Source: Microglena sp. YARC (Eukaryota; Chlorophyta; Chlorophyceae; Chlamydomonadales; Chlamydomonadaceae). From it: a stretch of 64,000 bases of DNA. The notes beneath the pieces are model-generated. The model made no database searches. It saw only the letters and a list, made by a program, of their open reading frames with translations, and was not told the origin of the DNA. Within the stretch, counting starts at the first letter, position 1; every line of letters begins with the position of its first letter. This document shows positions 23,001-32,870 of the stretch, in pieces. Location: NCBI GenBank assembly GCA_022414725.1, contig CM039465.1, forward strand, positions 23,645,108 through 23,709,107. The letters run 5' to 3'. The position numbers were made by a program, and so were the translations under genes.

Positions 23001-24865
23001 GGGGGGGGAAGGGGAAAGTGGGGAGGGCGAGGGGGGGGAGGGAAGGGGAAGGTGGGAGGGGGAGGAGAGGGGGGGGTGAAGGGGAAGGTGGGGAGGGGGA
23101 GGGTGGGGTGGGGTGAAGTGGAAGGTGGGGAGGGGTAGGGTGGGGTGGGGTGAAGGGGAAGGTGGTGAAGGGGAAGGGGGGGAGGGGTAGGGTGGGTGGG
23201 GTGAAGGGGAAGGTGGGGAGGGGTAGGGTGGGGTGGGGTGAAGGAGAAGGCGGGGAGGGGTAGGGTGGGGTGGGGTGAAGTGGAAGGTGGGGAGGGTAGG
23301 GTGGGGTGGGGTGAAGGGGAAGGTGTGGGGAGGGGTAGGGTGGGGTGGGGTGAAGGGGAAGGTAGGGTGGGGTGGGGTGAAGTGGAAGACAAGGCAGAAC
23401 AACAAGAGGGATAGTGGAAGGTGGGTGATCCTATTCTACATCAGAGGGGATGTTTTTTGCATGAAGAGGCTTCTTAATTCTTACTTGGACAATTGAATGC
23501 TTTGCAAACTGACACACATTCTGTGCGGAAATAATTGTGTTGGAAGAAAACCAAAATCCTCTCATACAAACACCGCCATTTGATATCACAAGGCATACAG
23601 CCACTCCTGCTACCTTGCTCATTGTTGCTTAAAGCTTCTACAGAACAGGGCCAACAGATGAATAATCGCAAAGACTGACATCATAGCCACATCAAATAGT
23701 GGTCATAGTTTCCATTCTGCATGCATGAAGCTGTGTCTGCTTTCACCTCCATGCGTTATGGCGTGTTGCCTGGAGTGCCCCATCATCCCCATTGCCTCTT
23801 GTTTGTATCACGCACCTTGCCTTCCTTGCTAGAGGTGAAGTACCAGGAGATGGGGCCACTGTCACAATACACCAACTGCAAATAGATAAGGCATCAGATT
23901 TGAGTAGGCAATTAAGTCTCATAATCGTTGACAACTTCCACAAATTAAAATGAACAAATGATTAGGGAACGGCAGTATGATATCATATGATATCATGTCA
24001 TCATATGATATCATATGATGACGGCAGTCTGTCTAGGCCAAACTTACCATTTATACACAATATCATATGATATCATACTCGCCTTTGGTCGACATTGTAT
24101 GATATGCCGGTCCCTACAAAAACCAAAGGCCGAGTGATAACATAATAATGGAAGGTCCCAAGACGACAAACAGTGCTCCGGCATAGACAAAGATGAGATA
24201 TTTCATTTTTGGGCTACGCGTAGCAGCTTCTATGCAGGTCCTTTCCCCTGTGCGTGTGTCAAACATGAAGCTAGCTAGTGCGTCTGAAAGTTGACATTAC
24301 AGGCAGTTCGGTGCATCTGAAAGCTTTAGGCTATACCCATTGGCTGGCCTCTGGAGCTGGCTGGAAGCTGCCGTTCGTAGCCCGGAAAAGGAAGCAATGA
24401 AAGATTAGATTAGCCTCAAAAGGAAACAATGAAGGATTAGCTGTTTTTTTACAGAGGAATATGGTCTGATTGATTGGCACCATCTGTGCAGCATGCACAC
24501 ACGAATCAAATGGCTGACACCAGAAGAGCAAACCGAGTGGATACTGTAACATGCATGGAGGTGGCAGTGGAGAAGATGTGTTGTCTGGTCTAGTTTACCC
24601 TATGCTACATGCATTGAGCCTACCGTGTGCGGGAGATTGACCTCGCAACTATTTCCTTGGTGGTCCTTCATCCACAGGTACTTGTAGAACCCATATACAA
24701 CACCGTCAGTCTCCCGTATAGACTCCATCTATGCACATCAAGCATCAACAGAATCGTTAGAGGATGTGTTTGCTCAATTGTCGCGTAGCACAACCAGTAA
24801 CGTAGCAACGAAGTCCTCGACATGTGAGCTAACGTTACCTGAGTCTCATCTAATCGCTTGACCAT
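14015..24865 (-). CDS. Unrecognised 786-aa protein, ten exons
   Basis: Exons in coding order: 24865-24839, 24728-24624, 23875-23816, 22706-22485, 20466-20315, 19256-19038, 17470-17248, 16716-16470, 15883-15657, 14893-14015. All introns are GT-AG, phases match at every junction, and the stop is at 14015. The ATG at 24865 has an in-frame TGA 18 nt upstream. Residues 1-419 look like a folded, Trp-rich region ([73 protein letters not shown]). Residues ~420-786 are Ser/Pro/Arg-rich and probably disordered, with a short coiled-coil-like helix near 630-665 and an acidic end. I do not recognise the family and give no function. A membrane reading at 17471-17517 (an apparent TM start) is intron sequence in this model. 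Confidence 0.75.
15591..15615 (+). repeat. 25-nt poly-C run in intron 9 of the 786-aa gene
   Basis: On the coding (minus) strand this is a G25 run about 42 nt downstream of the exon 9 donor. Confidence 0.9.
15952..16135 (+). repeat. tRNA-derived SINE, copy 1
   Basis: The head has tRNA-like Pol III promoter boxes: A-box-like TGGCTCAATGGC (near 15978) and B-box-like GGGTTTGAATCCC (near 16017). The body is GGTAAAGTAGCAGCC, GTAAGACGGGGCTCCCTTAA and CCACCAGACGTTATCATTA. A second copy in the opposite orientation at 18265-18470 shares both head and body, which defines a SINE family. It lies in intron 8 of the 786-aa gene, antisense to it. Confidence 0.85.
16911..17112. repeat. MITE family C copy in intron 7 of the 786-aa gene
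   Basis: The left arm reads TTTTGGGGGCTAC then GCAGCTTTTAGTCAGCTCC. The right arm reads GGAGCTGCCTAGAAGCTGC then GTAGCCCCAAAAAG and AAACAGTG. One of the better-preserved copies. Confidence 0.8.
17765..17825. repeat. Partial MITE family C (right end)
   Basis: CTGGCTATTGGAGCTAGC then GGAAGCTGCCACGAGTAGCC match the right half of the family. Confidence 0.55.
18265..18470 (-). repeat. tRNA-derived SINE, copy 2
   Basis: On the minus strand: ACGGCTCAATGGCAGAGC (A box region), GGGTTCGAATCCACACG (B box close to GGTTCGANTCC), then GGTAAAGTAGCAGCC, GTAAGACGGGGCTCCCTTAA and CCACCAGACGTTCTCATTA. Same family as 15952-16135. It lies in intron 6 of the 786-aa gene, in sense orientation. Confidence 0.85.
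18496..18636 (+). repeat. Dispersed repeat family A copy
   Basis: Starts CCAGGGGTAGGCCAAATAGG and contains GATGAACTGAACTCC and CAATCGTTTTACCGACGG. In intron 6 of the 786-aa gene. Confidence 0.75.
18700..19060 (-). repeat. Echo duplications of the end of exon 6 in the 786-aa gene
   Basis: The true exon 6 end (FFKIDHDN, donor at 19037) is followed downstream on the coding strand by two extra fragments with nearly the same sequence. One is around 18870-18895 (CAAGATTGACCATGACAAC and the same GTAAGAG donor). The other is around 18720-18745 (CAAGATTGACCATGGCAAC, no donor). A shared segment AATCAACATTAAGAGGAGAC precedes both echoes. Noncoding in my model. Confidence 0.75.
19364..19530. repeat. MITE family E copy (TA-flanked, TAGGGAAC TIR)
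   Basis: Starts TAGGGAACAGCAATATG and ends GATATGCCAGTCCCTA, an inverted pair. The interior is rich in GATATCATATGAT. The terminal TA on both sides fits a TA target duplication as in Tc1/mariner-type MITEs. A sister copy at 23963-24116 shares CTCGCCTTTGGT near the right end. Confidence 0.75.
19670..19829. repeat. MITE family C copy, split by a family D insertion
   Basis: Family C right arm ...GTAGCCCAACAAG is followed directly by family D (19830-20033). The family C tail GAAACAGTG resumes at about 20038, so D inserted into C. Confidence 0.65.
19830..20033 (+). repeat. Dispersed repeat family D copy nested in family C
   Basis: Starts TCCTATGCAGCGTCGCAAGC and ends with the hairpin GGGGGCTCCCGCCCCC...GTGGGGGCTCCGCC. 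Confidence 0.8.
20163..20277. repeat. Palindromic ATATCGTATGAT element (family E2, degraded)
   Basis: GAATTGTCAAGTACGATATTG at the left and TACGACATTGAC near the right resemble the ends of 36010-36148. The interior is a string of TATCGTATGATAT palindromes. Confidence 0.45.
20701..22372. repeat. 11-bp minisatellite, ~1.7 kb, intron 4 of the 786-aa gene
   Basis: About 150 tandem units of AAGCATGGATG alternating with AAGCATGATTG. An 82-bp non-repeat segment interrupts it at 22140-22222 and includes the perfect hairpin GTAGCAGG ATAG CCTGCTAC. Because 11 is not a multiple of 3, every frame cycles through the same 33-nt pattern with no stop. The minus strand is therefore open for hundreds of codons in all three frames; these are not genes. 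Confidence 0.97.
22712..23388. repeat. G-rich minisatellite, intron 3 of the 786-aa gene
   Basis: Degenerate ~45-bp units of GGGTGGGGTGGGGTGAAGG, GGAAGGTGGGGAGGGG on the plus strand. The coding strand is the C/T complement, giving ~690 nt almost without purines other than scattered A, ending at the exon 4 acceptor CACACAG|AT (22706). Confidence 0.95.
23963..24116. repeat. MITE family E copy
   Basis: Starts TAGGGAACGGCAGTATGAT and ends GATATGCCGGTCCCTA. The terminal inverted repeats are nearly perfect. It lies in intron 2 of the 786-aa gene. Confidence 0.8.
24200..24399. repeat. MITE family C copy, intron 2 of the 786-aa gene
   Basis: Left end TTTTTGGGCTACGCGTAGC then AGCTTCTATGCAGG; right end GGAGCTGGCTGGAAGCTGCC then GTAGCCCGGAAAAGG. 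Confidence 0.75.
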
Positions 24866-24908
24866 GTTGAATGTTCTTTGCTTAATTCACGCTATTCCAA
24901 GTATACGA

Positions 24909-25139
24909 ATGGCAGACGTCGCAAGCACAGGTAAGCACTTCGTTGGATTTTCGCCCTAAAGCACGAGCTTGCTTGCGAACTGAGCGAAGATTTCCGAAGT
25001 TTGCTGAAGACGCGCTGCATGTCAAGGACACGCATCAAGGCGTGCTATGGAGGGATTGTGCAGGAATCGTTCATTATTTCGAACCTTCAGATAGACAGGA
25101 AAACATAACGCACGTTGGCATGGGAAAACTAAGCGCCAT
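24909..25139 (+). CDS. Possible first two exons of a divergent gene
   Basis: ATG at 24909 opens a 22-nt exon (MADVAST) with a strong donor, ACAG|GTAAGC, at 24931. It joins in phase to an acceptor at 25063 (TTGTGCAG|GA), giving GIVHYFEPSDRQENITHVG then MGKLSA. A donor-like GTGAGC follows at 25140; unspliced, the frame stops at 25143 after 33 aa. Its start is only 43 bp from the ATG of the minus-strand 786-aa gene, implying a shared bidirectional promoter if both are real. I found no third exon; downstream sequence is interrupted by a copia element. No family recognised. Confidence 0.4.
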
Positions 25140-25986
25140 GTGAGCCAAGACACACAGCTAATTTTGGAATAGCTGTACAGAGGACTCCACGAGAGCTCTG
25201 GCAGGGGAAGGTACTGCCGCCGTGACTTCTGTCAACTTGGGTTGACTCGCTCCCCTGACTCGCCCGCGACCGTGGTCCCTTTCCCAGTCAAGTTAGTCGC
25301 TGTCCTCTGTCCATTACTCCAGTCCCCATCTCGACCCAAGTATAGCAGTTTATCGATAGCCCCCTGGCGCTTCTCCTCTTCTTAATGCCACTGGAGTACT
25401 GGAGTCTCGAAACTAATGCACGACGAAATTCTGAAGAAATCCAAACTCAGTGGAACCCTATTTAATTGAGACAGGCAGACATTACCGTGCATGGTGCATA
25501 TAACGTACTGGTATGCAGAACTTCATTGGTACTCCAGGAGACCAGGACTGATTGCCTGCATACAATGTGAGGTTGAGATGGTTGCTAGTTCGCTACATCC
25601 TTGGACATGTCTTTAAACTGTCTACATACCTGTGACGACATTATGTATACGGGAGTCAAGCGATGTTATAGACCGGTTCTCCCGGTCCAGCTAGAGTGTC
25701 TTAGTGCTCCAGGCCTCCTGCCTGGAAGCTTCCGTTGTAGTGCTCTGCCCGATAGGGCCTGCACATAGCGGCGGCAGTACCCTGAGGTACTGCCGCCTTT
25801 CCTTTCTTATACCTGCCATGTCGCTTGACATGGTATCTCGTATGTAAGCTGAAGTGCCTTGGTCCATTCCCTGTGTCAGTGCTAAAGACATAACGCTCCG
25901 GAAAGCTACAGGTTACGAGCCTACCACGCCGTCGCGTCTTCCACTGCAACAGATTTGAGCTTCATCACATCTGTCGTCCTCACCCG
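25140..25986. other. Region before the copia ORF, possible LTR and leader
   Basis: Contains a strong hairpin, GGCGGCAGTACC CTGA GGTACTGCCGCC, at about 25770-25796, and the same GGTACTGCCGCC at 25208. It precedes copia gag/pol and may include the 5' LTR, but I could not pair it with a second LTR. No gene seen. Confidence 0.35.
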
Positions 25987-26258
25987 TTGATCCCTCGCTC
26001 CCCGGTGTACGCAGTGCTTTTGATTGTTGCCCCCGCAACTCCAGAAGAAGAGGATCACAAGCCCAGAAAACTTGTCATCCCTCAGGCACCTCTCGCTGGT
26101 TCAATCCAGTTTGTTGCCCCCGCAACCCCAAGACCCCCAATCCCTGCGCAATCATTTCCCCTCACCTCCCCTCCCGCCATCTCCTATAACCCCGTCGGCC
26201 TCGCAAGCCCCCCCCCCCATCCCCCCCCCTTCTTCCTAGATCCAAGCTCTGCTTCACA

Positions 26259-28600
26259 ATGGATGCACCATCGTCATCTAATGCAGCAGCCTTTGCCCTT
26301 TGGATCAAGGATGTCTCAAAGGACCTTAAGGTGATGCAGTCAGAGAACCTAGCCATGCCCTTACATAGGATAAATGCAATGGCCAAGATCTTTATACTGA
26401 CCCAAATGTCCCCAGCCCAACAAAATAAGTACTCCCATATACAGCAATCAGACGACATCATAGCAGATCTCAAAGATGCATATGGAGATTTCTACTTCCA
26501 GCAAGTCAAAGACCCCTACACAGACCCTTTACCATATCCATGGCTCACATTCCCTTCCAGCCTTAAAAGGAGAACCACAGATCATATGTTCTTGAAACCC
26601 CTGGAAAACATCAGACCTCTCAAACAATCACAACAACCAGAGACTTCCTCAACCACTCATTTTGCCCTCAATGCAACAAAACACACACGCAGCATATACA
26701 GAAACTGGATCATGGATACAGGAGCTACCTCCCACATGACTGGTGACCCAAGCCTCCTCTATGACATCAAAGACATCATACCCATTAAAGTCCTCACAGC
26801 TTCTGGTCACACCTACATAAACAAGTCTGGTACTGCCCTCATCAGAGGGCCAAAAGGAAAGATACACAAACTCCTCAATGTTCATCTCAATTCAGACATC
26901 AACACACCCAACTTGTTCTCCATGGCATCAGCTATCAAAAATAACCCCACCATGGAAATCCAATTCAACTCTGACGAGTGTACCATGTCCATCAACAGCA
27001 AAATTCTCATATCAGGACCTAAGAAACGCAGCCTCTACCTAGTCCCTATTATCAAGGTAGATCCTAACCTGATCAGAGGTTCAGAATACAAAACAGCTGT
27101 GGCCTTAGCAGCTGTATCTAGAAAAACCCCTATGACAGCCGAACTCCTACACATCAGACTAGGACACCTAGCCTACAGCTCCCTTGCAAGAATGGCCTCA
27201 GAAGACATGGTCATTGGAAATGACATCACTTCCTCTGCATTTAACAAAATGAGAAAACATACCTGTGAAATCTGTGTCCAATCAAAAATGGACATCTGCA
27301 CTAAATTCAAAAACTGTTGCAAACAAAAAGGAATCACTCTCAACTTCACAGTCCCAGGTAACCCATCCACCAATGGTGCAGCAGAACGCCTCAACAGAAC
27401 CCTGCATGACAGATCTACAGCCCTCCTGCTCTCCTCCCAATTCCCTAATAGATACTGGGCAGATATGGTAAAGAATGCAAGCATCCTCAGAAACATCTCT
27501 CCCACCTCTGAGTCTAATAAAACACCATATGAAATGTTCCATGGAACTAAGGCCTAAGATTGATCACCTCAGGACCATTGGATGCACAGCATATGTCCAT
27601 GTCCAACCCTAAAATCCAGAGCATTCAAGTTTTCACCCTCAGCAAAATCACTAGACTTTTTTGGGTACTTAGAATCAAGAAAGCTACAGAGTTGTAGACT
27701 CTTACCCACCAGCATCTATGATGCTAGAGGACAACACCTTCAATGAGTTTTGAAAATTTAGGGCAGGACAGAAAGGATTCCCAGGCCCAGATGATGTGGT
27801 TCGTAGGACACTATGAAGAGGATAACCAAGTAGAAATTGATGAAGACACAGACCTTTCTTCCCCACCTGCAACACACCCTCTGAACTCCAAGACATGCAT
27901 CAATACCAGCAAGACTAGCCAGCATTTCAGCTAATCCACCAGTCTGGGGAATGCCAGATGGACTATCCTTCGACCCAACACTGCTCCTATCAGCCCCACA
28001 AGGACCTAGTATCATGCCTGCAGCCAGTGCACCTGAACATAACAATACTGTAGAACAAGGAGATGACCACAATCCCATCAACCAACCACAAAATGAACAC
28101 AATCCCACAGATCAATCCTCACCAAGATCCCTAACAAGTCTGCTCCTGCCCCTCTGGAACCCCAACACAAGCAGTCATCCCTGACAACGTCTCTTATTCC
28201 AGAAATAGATCTTTCTCTAGTTGAACCCAGACGAAGTGGCAGAGACAGTACACTTCTCACCCAATCTTAATAGCTTACCTAGCTGCAGACCAGATAATCA
28301 TACCTAAGACAGAAAAAGAAGCACTGTGTCTGGCCCCACAGCTAAGAATGGAAAAGCTGCTATGGCAAGAGGAGTTATCCCCGCAGCACTTGGGGGCAGA
28401 CCATGAACAACCTGGTCTCTCTCAGAACTACCACAAGGATCCAAAGCAATAGGAACTAAATGGGTGTTGACATCAACAGTCAGTTGATGGTGAACTTGTT
28501 AGATACAAGGCCAGACTAGTGGCCAAAGGATATGCTCAGCGCCCAGGCATGGACTAGGATGAAGTATTTGCTCCAGTTGCTAAGCATGCTACTATCGCGC
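26259..28600 (+). mobile_element. Decayed Ty1/copia retrotransposon
   Basis: An ATG at 26259 opens a 432-codon frame to 27557. It holds a gag-like start, the aspartic protease motif WIMDTGATSHM, a GAG-pre-integrase block (LLHIRLGHLAYSSLARM) and integrase zinc Cys residues (CEICVQSK). The integrase core is mostly deleted: the frame jumps from CTKFKNCC to the late core segment with the catalytic Glu (NGAAERLNRTLHDR), then YWADMVKNASILRN. Downstream, 28420-28590 carries the start of a copia-type RT (LPQGSKAIGTKWV, then RYKARLVAKGYAQRPGMD and FAPV) with in-frame stops. The element breaks off near 28600. Not functional. Confidence 0.9.
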
Positions 28601-30500
28601 TACAATCTTCTCGCACAGGGGGGTGGCAGCTACCCCAAGCAGCGCTAGATCACAGTTAGATGTGTTTCACTGCTTCCTCGCAAATTGGGCAATAGTTGAA
28701 AGAAGAACTGTACTTCGCACCAGCTACCTGGTTTTGAACCAGACCACAGAGTCTGCCCAGCATGTGGAAATGCTCTATGGCCTCAGCAGGCATCTCGCCA
28801 ATGGTATCTCAAAGGTCAAAGAAGCATATGACTGGTATTGGGATTAGCAGAAGTTGAATGTAGATCCGGGCTGTTTGTCCTACTTGGTGGCCCAAAACAG
28901 CCCTCATCTGGGTCCTAATGTGCGGTAAGATGATTTTTACTCTTTTCCTTTGACAAAGAACCTACTCCACCAGTATAAAACTAGCATCATGAAGCTTACA
29001 AAAGACCAGAGACTCTAGGTGACCAATCTGTCTTTGTTGGTTAGAGATCACCAGAAATGCCTCAAATGGTACACTGCACATCTGTCAGTCAAGATTCATC
29101 CAGGACTCCTCCGTGCTCACAAAAGCAACATGCTCCCTGAGCCAACACACGCAGGTTCCTTGTTCCCCCTCTCCAGATGCAGTCACCTTCCTATGGCTGA
29201 AAAGGACACCCAGCTACTGGCCTTCCTTGCCCAGATGTTGGCTCCTCAACTACCTTGCAGTCAACACCAGGCTGACATTGGCCCAAGCAGTCAACAGGTT
29301 GCAAGGCAAGTGCACACCGCCCCTCCAGTGACCACATGTAGAGAAGCTGCCATTGGAATAAATACATGAAGTTCCTATGTCTAAATTACCACCACGACCA
29401 TGGATCACCACAGCGACAACGTCTAACAAAGCCCGCTCATCGGCTTACTGTGACTTCACTGACCATGACAGGCCTGCCCCGATCACCAGAAAGTCCAACA
29501 AGACATGACTTTGTCTTCCTCAACCTAAGGGGACAACTCATGGGCAATCTCGGAAGATCCCCGTGCATCTGCAACATTCCCTGTTTCCACTAACAGAAGA
29601 CTGTATTGTCTGGCTACCACCTTTCATGCAGCCAAGAAGGACTTAGTGGATTTGAGAAAGTGCAATACTCTGTCACTGGCACCCAGCTCCCTCCTGCCCT
29701 CCACCAATCAATGGTGACAACGCAAGCCTGATGCACTCAGTGCCTTATACCAGTGATAATCTCTCTGCTATCTATCGCATCATGGAGAACTTCTATTCTT
29801 CATATATACAGTCCACTTATGTATATTGAGTGGCATTACAAGCTAACTGGATACCTTACTGCTTCAAACATCATGCACATCAAACCTAAGGCCCTCTCGC
29901 ACGTGTAGACCAAGTTTCTGTGACTTCAGATCAAGATGGCATGCATTGGCAAAACTAAAAATATAACTAATGTCATCCTTAGAAAATCTGGTGACTTTTC
30001 CATCCCTGATGGTTCTAGGGAGTATTCAGTTTACGACCTGGTAGTCTCCCTTTTACTAAAGCTTAGCATCAACGAAGTGTATACGAGTTCCCTATTCCCC
30101 TACTCTGTGTGATCTGATCCTACAATGACCTGCTACTGGACCCTGGACAATCTATAGCAGCTGCTAGCCAGTCTCACTCATTATCTCCGTATTCTATCCC
30201 TGCAGGCTTCCTGCAGCTCCTAGGTAGTTCACCACAGCGCGCCTCCTTCAGGTATCCAACCCCTCTTAGTCTTGATATCCTAGCATTGAGCCAGAGCTAC
30301 CCTCTGGCAGAGGCTACTCAAACTGAATCCAGTCCATGTTAAATACTGATTGTCGTCTCGAGTGCACCTTTATCTTTGACCAGATTCGCCCTCTTGCTCA
30401 TGGACCTTCAGACGCCGTACATCCGAGCCTCTCCTGTCCCGTACTGGTGACTACCCTCCCAAGCTTCCCGGCCCCCCACTACTTGTACTCAACATTTATT
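28601..30500. other. No recognisable gene; possibly old decayed repeat
   Basis: Short fragmented frames with stops throughout and no motif I can name. The sequence is not obviously low-complexity and may be ancient transposon remains adjoining the copia element. Confidence 0.35.
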
Positions 30501-31500
30501 NNNNNNNNNNNNNNNNNNNNNNNNNNNNNNNNNNNNNNNNNNNNNNNNNNNNNNNNNNNNNNNNNNNNNNNNNNNNNNNNNNNNNNNNNNNNNNNNNNNN
30601 NNNNNNNNNNNNNNNNNNNNNNNNNNNNNNNNNNNNNNNNNNNNNNNNNNNNNNNNNNNNNNNNNNNNNNNNNNNNNNNNNNNNNNNNNNNNNNNNNNNN
30701 NNNNNNNNNNNNNNNNNNNNNNNNNNNNNNNNNNNNNNNNNNNNNNNNNNNNNNNNNNNNNNNNNNNNNNNNNNNNNNNNNNNNNNNNNNNNNNNNNNNN
30801 NNNNNNNNNNNNNNNNNNNNNNNNNNNNNNNNNNNNNNNNNNNNNNNNNNNNNNNNNNNNNNNNNNNNNNNNNNNNNNNNNNNNNNNNNNNNNNNNNNNN
30901 NNNNNNNNNNNNNNNNNNNNNNNNNNNNNNNNNNNNNNNNNNNNNNNNNNNNNNNNNNNNNNNNNNNNNNNNNNNNNNNNNNNNNNNNNNNNNNNNNNNN
31001 NNNNNNNNNNNNNNNNNNNNNNNNNNNNNNNNNNNNNNNNNNNNNNNNNNNNNNNNNNNNNNNNNNNNNNNNNNNNNNNNNNNNNNNNNNNNNNNNNNNN
31101 NNNNNNNNNNNNNNNNNNNNNNNNNNNNNNNNNNNNNNNNNNNNNNNNNNNNNNNNNNNNNNNNNNNNNNNNNNNNNNNNNNNNNNNNNNNNNNNNNNNN
31201 NNNNNNNNNNNNNNNNNNNNNNNNNNNNNNNNNNNNNNNNNNNNNNNNNNNNNNNNNNNNNNNNNNNNNNNNNNNNNNNNNNNNNNNNNNNNNNNNNNNN
31301 NNNNNNNNNNNNNNNNNNNNNNNNNNNNNNNNNNNNNNNNNNNNNNNNNNNNNNNNNNNNNNNNNNNNNNNNNNNNNNNNNNNNNNNNNNNNNNNNNNNN
31401 NNNNNNNNNNNNNNNNNNNNNNNNNNNNNNNNNNNNNNNNNNNNNNNNNNNNNNNNNNNNNNNNNNNNNNNNNNNNNNNNNNNNNNNNNNNNNNNNNNNN
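30501..31500. other. Assembly gap (1,000 N)
   Basis: Exactly 1,000 unspecified bases, a conventional placeholder size, so true length and content are unknown. Open frames across it are artefacts. Confidence 0.99.
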
Positions 31501-32698
31501 AGACTCAAACACGTAGCACCTCCTAAAACACCAAAACACCAACAAGGTACACGGTACTACAAGTAAGCACCATCCAGGAAGAACACGTGCTCCCACACTG
31601 CAACAGCCTCCGTCACATTATTCATCTCTGCTACCAGTGCAGTCCACCCATGCATGCGCCCTACAATGCCTATCTATCTGACAACAGTGTGTGGCGCCGC
31701 ACTATTCCCCTATCCTCCTGTCCCTTTTCCGCGCTCCCTACTACCAATTCCGCCTTTTCAACCAAGCACAACCCAAGTTTGATTGTAAATTCTAGGGGTT
31801 GTCAGTACGATAATCCACATATATATAATGTATAAGGATAAGTTGTACAACATATAAGTGCTAGATTATATAGATCTGTCAAGGATTGTTACATACTAAA
31901 GATAGTCGATTTATGCATTATTTCTATGGGATCCCACGGACTCCGGGGTACTTGAACACCCTACTATATACTCTTAAGACTCCTTCAAACCAATCAGAGA
32001 CTCTTCAGTGTGTGTCCGGCCTCACTATCACACGGTTACTTCTCGAAGGCATCTTCTTGTTGGGACGTAGCAGGTAAGCTTCTGCTTGCACGTCAGCATT
32101 TAGGGGTAGGCACGCCTATGATGTGCATCAGCTTTCTGTACAGCGGGGAGGGACAGTTCACTCGGAGATACACTGAAAGGAGTCAGCCAACAGTAGCGTT
32201 CACCGTTCTCTACCAGCTAGGCGGGGTACCTGGCAAAGCAGATCAGATAAACCATGGGGCCAATGACTTGTCGTAGCAAAAATCCAAGTTTTGTACTATA
32301 CTGATACAAAGTCAACAAAGCAGGATGCATGAGGCAGTTTAAGTTTGCCAATATGCAAGTGATTAGCACTTTCAAGGGACATACAGGATCCAATCACGAG
32401 ATTGAACATGCTGGCCATCGCGACAAGGAATATTAATCCTATCCTCAAGGACTCAACGATCTGGATTTGCGAGGAGACCAAAAGTTAATTTTCAAAATTC
32501 CATTCAGTCACATACGAGCAGCAACAAATCTCTAAGGCAAGCTCCCTGAGTCTCCTGCTCATGCAACTTTAAGCAATTCTAGGCCTGGAAGCTAGATGTG
32601 TCAGCCTTTCAGTGCTCCTGGAATCTTTTGGGTTTGGACCAGGTGGCAGTCTCCAGAAAGCTGCCTTAGAAGCCGGTGCTGGCAGCCGAAAAGAACAA

Positions 32699-32870
32699 GT
32701 CCTAGGCAGCACAGCGACGCGGAAATTGGCGTAAAACAGAGCGTTATCGGAGTGACGGTAGGCAACGGAATCGTGTGGACCCAGCGGTTAGTTATGAGCC
32801 GTTGACTGACGTGTTGGCTTCGTAACGGTCGACAGGCGTCATTGGTCGCCACGTAGGGGGTTCAAACGGA
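32699..32870 (+). repeat. Dispersed repeat family D copy (degraded)
   Basis: CCTAGGCAGCACAGCGACGC, GTTAGTTATGAG and GACGTGTTGGCTTCG match the family; the 3' hairpin is eroded. It follows a fragment of MITE family C. Confidence 0.6.

Noticed and set aside
22428..23405. 325-codon Pro/Ser-rich minus-strand ORF
   Set aside because: Mostly translation of the G-rich minisatellite; only its last part (22706-22485) is a real exon.
30336..31596. ORFs of 339-396 codons across the gap
   Set aside because: They consist of N bases.
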